This document shows, one piece after another, positions 1 through 4,945 of a DNA stretch of 5,435 bases. Source of the DNA: an uncultured Caulobacterales bacterium. GTDB taxonomy: Bacteria; Pseudomonadota; Alphaproteobacteria; Caulobacterales; Maricaulaceae. The stretch spans positions 1-5,435 of the forward strand of contig CALJNJ010000064.1 in the NCBI GenBank assembly GCA_937981945.1, given 5' to 3'. Numbering within the stretch: the first letter of the stretch is position 1; every line of letters starts with the position of its first letter. Both the position numbers and the translations under genes were made by a program. A model generated the notes under the pieces. It had not been told where the DNA came from, did not search any database, and saw only the letters and a program-made list of their open reading frames with translations.

Positions 1-158
1 TCCTGAGAGCCCTCCCACATGATTTTTGTGAGTTTCTGAGACAGCGAATCGTCAACCTCTTCGAAGACTTCACGCGCCGCGCTGAAGTTCTCAGCCATCT
101 CCTGCCCCATGCCGACAAACTGACTGCCCTGACCGGGGAAAACGAACGCAAATTTCAT
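1..158 (-). CDS. fabD: Malonyl-CoA:ACP transacylase FabD, N-terminal 52 residues (partial)
   Basis: FabD moves the malonyl group from CoA to acyl carrier protein, which supplies extender units for type II fatty acid synthesis in the cytoplasm. Reading the minus strand from the ATG at 158-156 gives MKFAFVFPGQGSQFVGMG followed by an amphipathic helix. The GQGSQ motif at residues 9-13 is the N-terminal oxyanion/active-site signature of malonyl transacylases. The catalytic GHSLG serine motif lies outside the window. The start is supported by a good Shine-Dalgarno (AGAGGA) about 5 nt upstream. The gene is cut by the window edge and is not itself seen to be broken. It is divergent from the coiled-coil gene at 283. 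FabD is the normal divergent neighbour of rpsF in many alphaproteobacteria, which supports the call. Confidence 0.95.
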   Translation of the reverse strand, partial: MKFAFVFPGQGSQFVGMGQEMAENFSAAREVFEEVDDSLSQKLTKIMWEGSQ

Positions 159-174
159 GATAATCCTCTGATAG

Positions 175-191
175 GAGCCTTGAACAAGCTC
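175..191. repeat. Short inverted repeat upstream of fabD, possible operator
   Basis: The arms GAG-c-CTTG and CAAGCTC flank an AA centre, giving an inverted repeat with one unpaired base. It sits 17-33 bp upstream of the fabD start codon, where a repressor site or a small 5'-UTR hairpin could act. The symmetry is seen directly; any regulatory role is inference. It is short enough to arise by chance. Confidence 0.25.
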
Positions 192-220
192 TCTAAGTTC
201 ATTGTGGCTTCAACCAAATT

Positions 221-235
221 TTAAGACCTTGTTAA
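221..235 (+). promoter_or_regulatory. Candidate CtrA-binding box (TTAA-N7-TTAA)
   Basis: The sequence reads TTAA-GACCTTG-TTAA, an exact match to the spacing of the full CtrA site known from Caulobacter and relatives (TTAA-N7-TTAA). The base after the second half-site is G where C is preferred. The box ends 47 bp before the ATG at 283 and lies 63 bp from the fabD start, so it could serve either divergent gene. A box next to or over a -35 element is usual for CtrA-controlled promoters; the TTGTTA at 229-234 overlaps it. No strong -10 is visible; AT-rich CATAAATA at 247-254 is the best candidate. Binding is inferred from the motif alone. Confidence 0.5.
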
Positions 236-260
236 GCCCGCTTCTTCATAAATACGTAAC

Positions 261-280
261 GAATCTATCGGAACCGACTC
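261..280. promoter_or_regulatory. Pair of GANTC (CcrM-type) methylation sites
   Basis: GAATC at 261-265 and GACTC at 276-280 lie between the CtrA-like box and the ATG at 283. GANTC is the recognition site of the cell-cycle methyltransferase CcrM of alphaproteobacteria, and paired sites near promoters can mark GcrA/CcrM-controlled genes. GANTC is only a 4-base specification and also occurs elsewhere in this window (for example 46-50, 715-719, 929-933, 2226-2230). The clustering is therefore suggestive and not decisive. Confidence 0.35.
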
Positions 281-282
281 AT

Positions 283-2211
283 ATGTCAATTTTTAAGCGG
301 CTGACCGGCAAGAAAAAAGGGGGAAAGTCAGCGCCTGACGAGACCCCTCTTGTGCTTGATGAAACTGCCGACCTTGCGGGGGAGGACGTCGATATTTTAT
401 TGCCGAAATCTGCTGAAGACGCCATTCCGTCCTTAAGCGGGTTCACCGATGATGAACGGGACGTCATTCGCTCCATCCTACTGGATGAAAAAACACCCCG
501 ATTTGACGACCCCGACGCTGACCTTCCCGAAGTCACGGGAACCCGTCAGAAAAAAACGGTCGATGAGATATTAAAAGACAACGGTTATCAAACTGCCCTG
601 GGCGTTCTTCGCGGCGAAATCGATACGGATGACATAGAAGAGACAGAATTCGAGAATTTGATCGCCGGTGACGAAGCTGAACCGGCTGAACTGAATGAAG
701 ATATACCGGAATTCGAATCTGAAATCGAAGAATTGATTTCCGAAGAGGTTGAAGATTTGATTTCGGACGAAATTGAACCGGCCGAAATAGAAGAAACAGA
801 AGTTCTTCAGGATGAAAAATTGACAGAAGAGACCGAAATAACGGCCGAAATTGATGACGAACCCTTACCGGCGGAAATCTCCGCCTCCTTACAGGAAGAA
901 GAGAAACGAGACCCCGTTATGACAACAGGAATCGACCCTATTGATGAAATTGAAACCGAATTAGCGACGGCATCTGTGAGATCAGACGACGAGACTGTCA
1001 GTGATACGGCGCCACGCGGAGCCCGCAGATCAGGCCTTCGGGAAATGCGCATGGATATCACGCAAATCTCTTCAGATATCGAACAAGGCGATTCCATGTT
1101 CAGGCGGGCTCAGCAGCGTGTTGAGAACCTCACAACATTTATCGAACGGGCTGAGGTCGACTTTTCTTTGCTTGATCGTCTTGAGCCTGAAAATCGGGCG
1201 CTTAAGTCTGAAAATCTGACCCTGAACTCCGAGCTTGAGAAGCGCAAAACCAAAATTTCGCAATTAAACGCGTCACTGGAAGATATTCAGCGCCGTTATG
1301 GCGACGCGCAAAGCGAACTTGACGCCACACACAGTAAGCTGGCGCAAACTTCCAAGAATTTGGAACGTTCCGACCGTGATATCAAAGAGCTCAATATACG
1401 CCTGGAAGAACTCAGAGTGAAATCCGATCGGGCGCGCAATGATCTAGACGTGGAGAACCGGGAAAACAGCAATCTGAGAACCCGTATTACGGAAATCACC
1501 GAACAACTTGACCGCGCGACCTCAGAAAAGCTGAATTTTGCCAAACAAATCGAAACTCTGAAAATTGACGTCACGGATCAGACTGAAAACCGCGAGAAAA
1601 TGCGTGATGAAGCGTCAGATTTGCGCTTTGCGCTGGAAGAAGCTCAGCGGCAAAACACCCAAATGCGCGGCGAGATTACCTCTGTTCATGAGGAAATACG
1701 CGGATTTAAAACCCAATATGAGTTCAACATTCTAAAACGTGACGAACGGATCTCGGATTTGGAGTCTCAAATCATTGCCCTGAATGACAAGCTGCGCATG
1801 AAAGAAGATTTGATTGAAAACACGACCCGCGACATTTCTTTGCTCCGCCGGGAACGGACGGCGCAGGATCTTGAGCGCGAACGCCTTGAGCAAACGCTGA
1901 AAGATCAATCTTCGCGCCTGCACAATACGGAAGATGAGCTGCTGCGCTCAAAGAAATTTGCTGACGACCTTGATCAAAAGTATAAGGATGTTGCTGATAG
2001 TTTGGCGAGAAACTCCGAATTGCGTCAGCAATCCCGGCCGGTTCAGACGCCCGACATCAGCCCGTCTCAGTTCCAATCAGACGATATTCCGCTCAGCGCC
2101 TCAGGGTCTGATGCGCCCCGCGCCGAACGTATTGCGCCAACCCCGCAAATCACCGATGATATCGAAGATATGCTGACGGATTACAAACTGGGTCTTCGCA
2201 ACTCCATTTAA
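283..2211 (+). CDS. Large acidic coiled-coil protein, unrecognised (possible cytoskeletal or polar scaffold)
   Basis: I do not recognise this 642-residue protein as a named family. Residues 1-15 are a basic tip (MSIFKRLTGKKKGGK). Two short helical segments follow at about 54-69 (FTDDERDVIRSILLDE) and 91-110. Residues about 113-207 are very rich in Glu and Asp, and 208-250 are a low-complexity linker ending in an Arg-rich patch (245-250). A coiled coil with Leu/Ile at 3-4 spacing runs from about 253 to 585, and no proline occurs from 303 to 585. The tail (586-642) is Pro/Ser-rich and ends in a short helix (DDIEDMLTDYKLGL). No signal peptide or membrane segment is seen, so it is probably cytoplasmic. 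The ATG at 283 is preferred over an in-frame TTG at 202, because the longer form would run through the CtrA-like box and adds a sequence unlike the rest. The Shine-Dalgarno is weak (GGAA near 270). The gene lies alone between fabD and rpsF. The architecture recalls crescentin-like or polar organiser proteins, by shape only. Confidence 0.85.
   Translation: MSIFKRLTGKKKGGKSAPDETPLVLDETADLAGEDVDILLPKSAEDAIPSLSGFTDDERDVIRSILLDEKTPRFDDPDADLPEVTGTRQKKTVDEILKDNGYQTALGVLRGEIDTDDIEETEFENLIAGDEAEPAELNEDIPEFESEIEELISEEVEDLISDEIEPAEIEETEVLQDEKLTEETEITAEIDDEPLPAEISASLQEEEKRDPVMTTGIDPIDEIETELATASVRSDDETVSDTAPRGARRSGLREMRMDITQISSDIEQGDSMFRRAQQRVENLTTFIERAEVDFSLLDRLEPENRALKSENLTLNSELEKRKTKISQLNASLEDIQRRYGDAQSELDATHSKLAQTSKNLERSDRDIKELNIRLEELRVKSDRARNDLDVENRENSNLRTRITEITEQLDRATSEKLNFAKQIETLKIDVTDQTENREKMRDEASDLRFALEEAQRQNTQMRGEITSVHEEIRGFKTQYEFNILKRDERISDLESQIIALNDKLRMKEDLIENTTRDISLLRRERTAQDLERERLEQTLKDQSSRLHNTEDELLRSKKFADDLDQKYKDVADSLARNSELRQQSRPVQTPDISPSQFQSDDIPLSASGSDAPRAERIAPTPQITDDIEDMLTDYKLGLRNSI
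727..774 (+). repeat. Two tandem 24-bp imperfect repeats in the acidic region
   Basis: Units 727-750 and 751-774 differ at 5 of 24 positions and encode EELISEEV (residues 149-156) and EDLISDEI (157-164). This looks like in-frame duplication within the acidic segment, so its length may vary between strains. The surrounding acidic sequence repeats the EPAE motif more loosely at 133-136 and 165-168. Confidence 0.6.
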
Positions 2212-2223
2212 ATCAGAAAACAC

Positions 2224-2250
2224 TTGAATCCATAGAGAACTCCTTCTAAA
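2224..2250 (+). promoter_or_regulatory. Weak candidate promoter for the rpsF operon
   Basis: TTGAAT (2224-2229) resembles a -35 element, and TCTAAA (2245-2250) 15 bp downstream is a poor -10. The spacing is short of the optimum. A start just after this would place the 5' end at the first leader hairpin (2252). Ribosomal operon expression after an unrelated 2-kb gene makes some promoter in 2212-2270 likely, but this exact assignment is uncertain. Confidence 0.25.
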
Positions 2251-2251
2251 G

Positions 2252-2275
2252 GGGCCGCTTCAACGGTTGCGGTCC
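2252..2275 (+). promoter_or_regulatory. Leader hairpin competing with the rpsF S6:S18-like fold
   Basis: GGGCCGC (2252-2258) pairs with GCGGTCC (2269-2275) around a 10-nt loop, 7 bp including one G-U. No T-tract follows, so it is not an intrinsic terminator for the upstream gene. Its 3' arm shares bases 2271-2275 with the basal stem of the downstream leader fold, so the two cannot form together. Confidence 0.4.
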
Positions 2276-2320
2276 GCGCCGGTCTGTTTTGACATGGGGT
2301 CAAAACACCGAAACGGAGCC
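2271..2320 (+). ncRNA. Candidate rpsF leader RNA (S6:S18-binding-motif-like)
   Basis: A two-stem fold can be drawn. The basal stem is GGTCCG (2271-2276) with CGGAGCC (2314-2320), 6 bp with one bulged G. The upper stem is a perfect 9 bp, TGTTTTGAC (2285-2293) with GTCAAAACA (2299-2307), capped by a 5-nt loop. The asymmetric internal loop between them carries CCG on its 3' side directly after the upper stem (2308-2310). Autoregulatory rpsF leaders in many bacteria are bound by the S6:S18 complex through a conserved CCG in such a loop, imitating its 16S rRNA site. The pairing is seen; the homology to that motif is inference. An alternative fold pairs CGGT (2280-2283) with ACCG (2307-2310) and would hide the CCG. 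Confidence 0.45.
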
Positions 2321-2370
2321 ATCGTATCAGGTAAACCTTCTATCGCCTGACTGCGCCGCATCCCAACATG

Positions 2371-2375
2371 AAGGA
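2371..2375 (+). promoter_or_regulatory. rpsF ribosome binding site, decides the start
   Basis: AAGGA lies 6 nt before the ATG at 2382. It fixes this codon as the start over an in-frame TTG at 2289, which would sit inside the leader hairpin and add 31 residues foreign to bS6. Confidence 0.85.
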
Positions 2376-2381
2376 CACTTT

Positions 2382-2738
2382 ATGTCTCTCTATGAGCACG
2401 TGGTTATTTCACGTCCCGACATCTCTCCGACACAGGTCGAAGAAATTGTCGAAAACATCAGTAAAAAAGTACAAAATATGGGCGGCTCCGTCGAAGGCGC
2501 TGAATATTGGGGACTCCGCAATCTGGCTTACCGGATGAAGAAGAACCGTAAGGCCCATTACAATCTTTTGAAAATTAACGCGGAAGCTTCCGTCATCCAC
2601 GAAATTGAGCGCCAACACCGCATCAATGAAGACATTCTACGCTATATGAGCATCCGCGTTGAAGAATTCAGCGAAGATCAGTCTCCGATCATGAAGAAGC
2701 GCGAAGAACGTAAGCGCCGCGATAAGGACAGAGGATAA
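2382..2738 (+). CDS. rpsF: 30S ribosomal protein bS6
   Basis: bS6 binds the central domain of 16S rRNA in the 30S platform as a heterodimer with bS18. The 118-residue product starts [15 protein letters not shown], the usual first strand. It carries the [18 protein letters not shown] block (about residues 43-60), then the helix and strand [19 protein letters not shown] typical of the ferredoxin-like fold. The C-terminus is a charged, disordered tail rich in Lys, Arg and Glu, common in alphaproteobacterial S6. Length is within the family range (about 95-135). It is first in a rpsF-rpsR-rplI operon, with only one base between its stop and rpsR. Control by the leader at 2271-2320 is plausible. 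Confidence 0.97.
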   Translation: MSLYEHVVISRPDISPTQVEEIVENISKKVQNMGGSVEGAEYWGLRNLAYRMKKNRKAHYNLLKINAEASVIHEIERQHRINEDILRYMSIRVEEFSEDQSPIMKKREERKRRDKDRG

Positions 2739-2739
2739 G

Positions 2740-3003
2740 ATGGCTAAAAAGAATTCAATCAAAATTGAAAACCTGCCGACACGGACACCGTTTCGTCGTC
2801 GCAGAAAAGTTTGCCCGTTCTCAGGTGAAAACGGACTGACCATCGATTATAAAGATCCGAAAATGTTGCAGCGTTATATGTCTGAAAAAGGCAAGATCGT
2901 TCCTTCACGGATTACCGCCGTTTCCCGTAAAAAGCAGAGAGAATTGGCTCGCGCCATCAAACGCGCCCGCTTTTTGGCTCTTCTGCCTTACGAACGTAAG
3001 TAG
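2740..3003 (+). CDS. rpsR: 30S ribosomal protein bS18
   Basis: bS18 is the partner of bS6 on the 30S platform. The 87-residue protein has the basic patch [10 protein letters not shown], the [19 protein letters not shown] core and the near-invariant PSRIT...KKQREL...[13 protein letters not shown]-terminal region. Length and sequence are typical of alphaproteobacteria. The start follows the rpsF stop by one base, and its Shine-Dalgarno (GAGGA, 2731-2735) lies inside the end of rpsF, so translation of the two is probably coupled. That suits equimolar production of the S6:S18 pair. Confidence 0.98.
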   Translation: MAKKNSIKIENLPTRTPFRRRRKVCPFSGENGLTIDYKDPKMLQRYMSEKGKIVPSRITAVSRKKQRELARAIKRARFLALLPYERK

Positions 3004-3014
3004 GAGCCAAGAGC

Positions 3015-3680
3015 ATGGAAGTTATTCTGTTAGAACGCGTCGAAAAACTCGGTGCAATGGGAGACGTGGTCTCTGTTAAGCCCGGCTTTGCCCGCAATTT
3101 TCTGCTGCCACAGCAAAAAGCTCTGCGCGCAACCAAGGCCAATATGGCCCGGTTCGAAGCCGAGCGTGAGTTTCTGGAAGCCCGTAACGCTGAAGCCCGT
3201 GAGAACGCGGCGAATGACGGCAAGTCCATTGACGGCAACAGCTACATCATCATCCGTAAGGCCGGCGAAACCGGTCAACTTTACGGTTCTGTCGCATCCC
3301 GTGATATCGTCGAAATTATGGGCGGTAACATCAAGCGCAATATGGTGAAGCTTGAAAACCCGATCAAAGCCTTGGGCATGCACGAAGTTGAAATTAAGCT
3401 CCACGCTGAAGTCTCAGCCAAAGTCACAATCAATGTGGCCCGCTCGAAAGACGAAGCCGAGCGTCAAGCTCGTGGTGAAGACGTCATCGCCATGCAATTG
3501 GCCGAAAACAAAGCTGACACGGAGGCAGGTGCTGCCGAACGTGCTGCCATCGCTGCCGAGATGTTTGACGACAACTTTGTCCCTGAAAACTTAGGCGACG
3601 AAGAAGAGGCTGAAGACGCTGCACCGGCTCAGGAAGCTGAGGCGGAAACTGCTGAAGCGCCGAAAGGCGAAGAAGAATAA
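3015..3680 (+). CDS. rplI: 50S ribosomal protein bL9 with acidic C-terminal extension
   Basis: bL9 binds 23S rRNA near the L1 stalk and reaches across the ribosome, limiting frameshifting and ribosome collisions. Residues 1-50 form the N-terminal rRNA-binding domain, [19 protein letters not shown] then [20 protein letters not shown] connecting helix (about 45-75) and the C-terminal domain (about 76-150) follow. At 221 residues it is longer than the classic 150. The extra part from about 184 is a Glu/Asp/Ala-rich tail, probably disordered, as in several alphaproteobacterial L9 proteins. Residue 34 is Gln where the family signature often has Gly; other alphaproteobacteria also vary here. The Shine-Dalgarno AGGAG (3002-3006) overlaps the rpsR stop and lies 8 nt from the ATG. 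It is the last gene of the operon. Confidence 0.97.
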   Translation: MEVILLERVEKLGAMGDVVSVKPGFARNFLLPQQKALRATKANMARFEAEREFLEARNAEARENAANDGKSIDGNSYIIIRKAGETGQLYGSVASRDIVEIMGGNIKRNMVKLENPIKALGMHEVEIKLHAEVSAKVTINVARSKDEAERQARGEDVIAMQLAENKADTEAGAAERAAIAAEMFDDNFVPENLGDEEEAEDAAPAQEAEAETAEAPKGEEE

Positions 3681-3709
3681 ATCAGTCTCTCTCCACAAAA
3701 ACTGATTTA
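3678..3709 (+). repeat. 9-bp hairpin that includes the rplI stop codon
   Basis: TAAATCAGT (3678-3686) is perfectly complementary to ACTGATTTA (3701-3709) across a 14-nt pyrimidine/A-rich loop. The first three bases are the rplI stop codon. It precedes the terminator by two bases, so the mRNA 3' end would carry two consecutive hairpins. No T-tract follows it; it may protect the end from nucleases or be incidental. Confidence 0.6.
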
Positions 3710-3711
3710 GG

Positions 3712-3741
3712 CCCGGTTCTGTTTCAGAGCCGGGTTTTTTT
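3712..3741 (+). terminator. Intrinsic terminator of the rpsF-rpsR-rplI operon
   Basis: CCCGGTTCTG (3712-3721) pairs with CAGAGCCGGG (3725-3734), a 10-bp GC-rich stem with one G-U pair and a TTT loop, followed at once by seven T residues (3735-3741). This is a textbook rho-independent terminator on the plus strand, 31 bp after the rplI stop codon. Confidence 0.93.
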
Positions 3742-3742
3742 A

Positions 3743-3770
3743 TTGCGTCCGGCAATTAAGCCAGCATAGT
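3743..3770 (+). promoter_or_regulatory. Candidate promoter for the phosphatase gene
   Basis: TTGCGT (3743-3748 or offset by one base) and CATAGT (3765-3770) are 16 bp apart. A start about 7 bp after the -10 would fall at or next to the ATG at 3778. Since the preceding operon is strongly terminated, a promoter must lie in this 36-bp gap or be read through from upstream. Both elements are weak matches. Confidence 0.35.
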
Positions 3771-3777
3771 CTGCCTT

Positions 3778-4266
3778 ATGCTGACCCGACTCTTACTCAT
3801 GCGCCACGCCAAATCGTCTTGGGCTGACGAGAGCCAAACCGATCATGAAAGACCGTTAAATGCGCGCGGAGAACGCGCCGCTGAAGCTGTCGGGAGAGCC
3901 CTGACCGCGCGCGGGTTTGCGCCCGATATTATTTGGTCATCCGACGCAAAAAGAACCCGGCTGACCGCGCTTATTTTGATCCGGGCAATCCCGGGCGCTC
4001 AGCAAGTGGAATATATTTCAGGCTTCTACCATGCATCAGCCCATAATGTTTTGGAGATTTGCGAGCAGCGCGGCGAGCCAATAAAGCCTTTAATGCTTTT
4101 GGGTCACAATCCCGGCTGGAGCGCGCTTCATCAGCATTTCACGGGCCAATATCATAATTATCCCACCGGCGCCTGTACGGTTTTGTCACGGGTTAATGAC
4201 GGGCATTGGCTGTCGCCTGACAGCTGGGCGTTCAAAGACCTGGTTCTGCCCCGAGAGCTTGAATGA
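3778..4266 (+). CDS. SixA-type histidine phosphatase family protein
   Basis: This 162-residue protein belongs to the histidine phosphatase (phosphoglycerate-mutase-like) superfamily, SixA-like branch. Residues 7-15 give LMRHAKSSW, where R9-H10 is the RHG-type catalytic motif with H10 the phospho-acceptor. DHERPLNARG follows (22-31). SSDAKRTRLTA (54-64) carries the second phosphate-binding Arg, and LLGHNPG (107-113) the second catalytic His (H110). YPTGACTVL and the end LPRELE are also typical of the branch. E. coli SixA removes phosphate from phosphohistidine in phosphotransfer proteins; the substrate here is unknown and a small-molecule phosphatase is possible. All expected catalytic residues are present, though the Glu/Gln usual before the TA of the second motif is Leu62. 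No Shine-Dalgarno is visible before the ATG. Its stop overlaps the start of the next gene (ATGA). Confidence 0.88.
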   Translation: MLTRLLLMRHAKSSWADESQTDHERPLNARGERAAEAVGRALTARGFAPDIIWSSDAKRTRLTALILIRAIPGAQQVEYISGFYHASAHNVLEICEQRGEPIKPLMLLGHNPGWSALHQHFTGQYHNYPTGACTVLSRVNDGHWLSPDSWAFKDLVLPRELE

Positions 4267-4466
4267 AAAGAGCCCTGACAGTCTTTTGGCGCTTCGGGCG
4301 CGCCTATCTTTTTTACCCCGTTATGATCGGCATATTTCTGTGGCTCTACGTTAAAAATGCCCATTGGGTATTCGGACTTATGGTTATTGCAGCCATTTTT
4401 ATACTCGACCCCATATGGGGCCGAATGGCGAAGAACGCCGTTCAAATGTGGCAAAGAAGAAAGTAG
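4263..4466 (+). CDS. Small two-helix membrane protein, unknown function
   Basis: The product is 67 residues and I do not recognise it. It has a basic N-terminus (MKRALTVFWRFGR), a hydrophobic segment at about 14-30, a four-residue turn (KNAH), a second hydrophobic segment at about 34-49, and a basic C-terminus ending QRRK. Charge distribution suggests a hairpin in the inner membrane with both ends in the cytoplasm. The start overlaps the phosphatase stop in an ATGA arrangement with only a weak purine stretch upstream, which points to translational coupling. Its stop (TAG, 4464-4466) touches the stop of the opposing gene. It is well placed as a real gene, but no homology is claimed. Confidence 0.7.
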   Translation: MKRALTVFWRFGRAYLFYPVMIGIFLWLYVKNAHWVFGLMVIAAIFILDPIWGRMAKNAVQMWQRRK

Positions 4467-4865
4467 CTATTTGTTCAAAGACAGGATCGTGTCGTGCTCT
4501 CTGAGCGTGTATAAAAGCCACATCGCGCCGATAATAGGCAGAGCCGCATAGAACATAATCTGGAAATTCTCAGAACCCGGAATCAAATATGGCAGCGTAA
4601 ACGCCGTCCCGACAGCGTGCAGCAAGAGCACCAGCAAATAGCTCCAACGCTTTTTAATGCCAAAGAAAAATGCCAATAACAGGATTACCCAAAACACGCC
4701 GATTAATGTGTTCATCACATCGGGCATTTCCGAGATTTTGTAATATTTGGCTGCGATACCTTTGGACGATTCAGGTTTGGTGAAGCGCATCAGCACCCAG
4801 GGCGCCAGAAATATAACGACTAAAAGCCGTGTCACGAATAGTGGTAATTTAATTTTATCGGTCAT
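4467..4865 (-). CDS. Four-helix integral membrane protein, possibly DoxX-like
   Basis: The 132-residue product has four hydrophobic stretches: about 9-27, 52-70, 74-93 and 100-120. A polar loop (28-51) with TKPESSKGIAAKYYKI lies between the first two, and KKRW between the second and third. Size and topology fit small DoxX/SURF4-like membrane proteins, but I see no diagnostic motif, so the family is tentative and the function unknown. The start at 4865 is backed by a strong Shine-Dalgarno (AGGGGAG, 6 nt upstream). It is co-directional with gltX, whose stop lies 80 bp upstream, and convergent with the 67-residue protein gene. Confidence 0.8.
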   Translation of the reverse strand: MTDKIKLPLFVTRLLVVIFLAPWVLMRFTKPESSKGIAAKYYKISEMPDVMNTLIGVFWVILLLAFFFGIKKRWSYLLVLLLHAVGTAFTLPYLIPGSENFQIMFYAALPIIGAMWLLYTLREHDTILSLNK

Positions 4866-4884
4866 GAAGATCTCCCCTTACTTT

Positions 4885-4905
4885 TCCGGCTTATAATACG
4901 CCGAA
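4885..4905. promoter_or_regulatory. Inverted repeat around a -10-like sequence
   Basis: On the minus strand TTCGGC and GCCGGA (6 bp, one G-U) flank an AT-rich 9-bp core, GTATTATAA, that contains a -10-like TATTAT. It lies 20-40 bp upstream of the start codon of the four-helix membrane protein. It could be an operator over the promoter or a small 5' hairpin. No convincing -35 was found, and no T-tract follows, so it is not a gltX terminator. Confidence 0.3.
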
Positions 4906-4945
4906 TTCCTTATTACCGGTATATTTCATTCAATCTTTTGTGACC

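Noticed and set aside
202..282. In-frame TTG start adding 27 residues to the coiled-coil protein
   Set aside because: The extension would cover the CtrA-like box and promoter region, lacks a Shine-Dalgarno, and differs in composition from the rest; the ATG at 283 begins a clean basic tip.
807..1097. Minus-strand open frames opposite the coiled-coil gene (also 279-536, 1296-1574, 1732-1923)
   Set aside because: They are low-complexity Ser/Arg/Val-rich antisense shadows of a Glu-rich gene, with no recognisable domain.
283..2211. Assignment of the coiled-coil protein as crescentin or an SMC/myosin-like protein
   Set aside because: No ATPase motifs are present and no crescentin-specific sequence could be identified; resemblance is limited to generic heptad repeats.
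2327..2350. TCAGG/CCTGA pairing across 14 nt in the rpsF leader
   Set aside because: Only 5 bp with a large loop; too weak to call a structure.
2289..2381. In-frame TTG start adding 31 residues to bS6
   Set aside because: It starts inside the leader hairpin, and bS6 proteins begin at the MxxYEHV segment; AAGGA 6 nt before 2382 fixes the start there.
3030..3404. A 124-codon minus-strand open frame opposite rplI
   Set aside because: It lies wholly within a well-identified ribosomal protein gene and shows no family features.
4158..4454. A 98-codon minus-strand open frame across the phosphatase end and the small membrane protein
   Set aside because: The plus-strand frames there have catalytic motifs, membrane helices and ATGA coupling; this one has none.
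4914..4921. TACCGGTA palindrome downstream of gltX
   Set aside because: At 8 bp with no spacer and no T-tract it cannot act as a terminator, and it is short enough to be chance.
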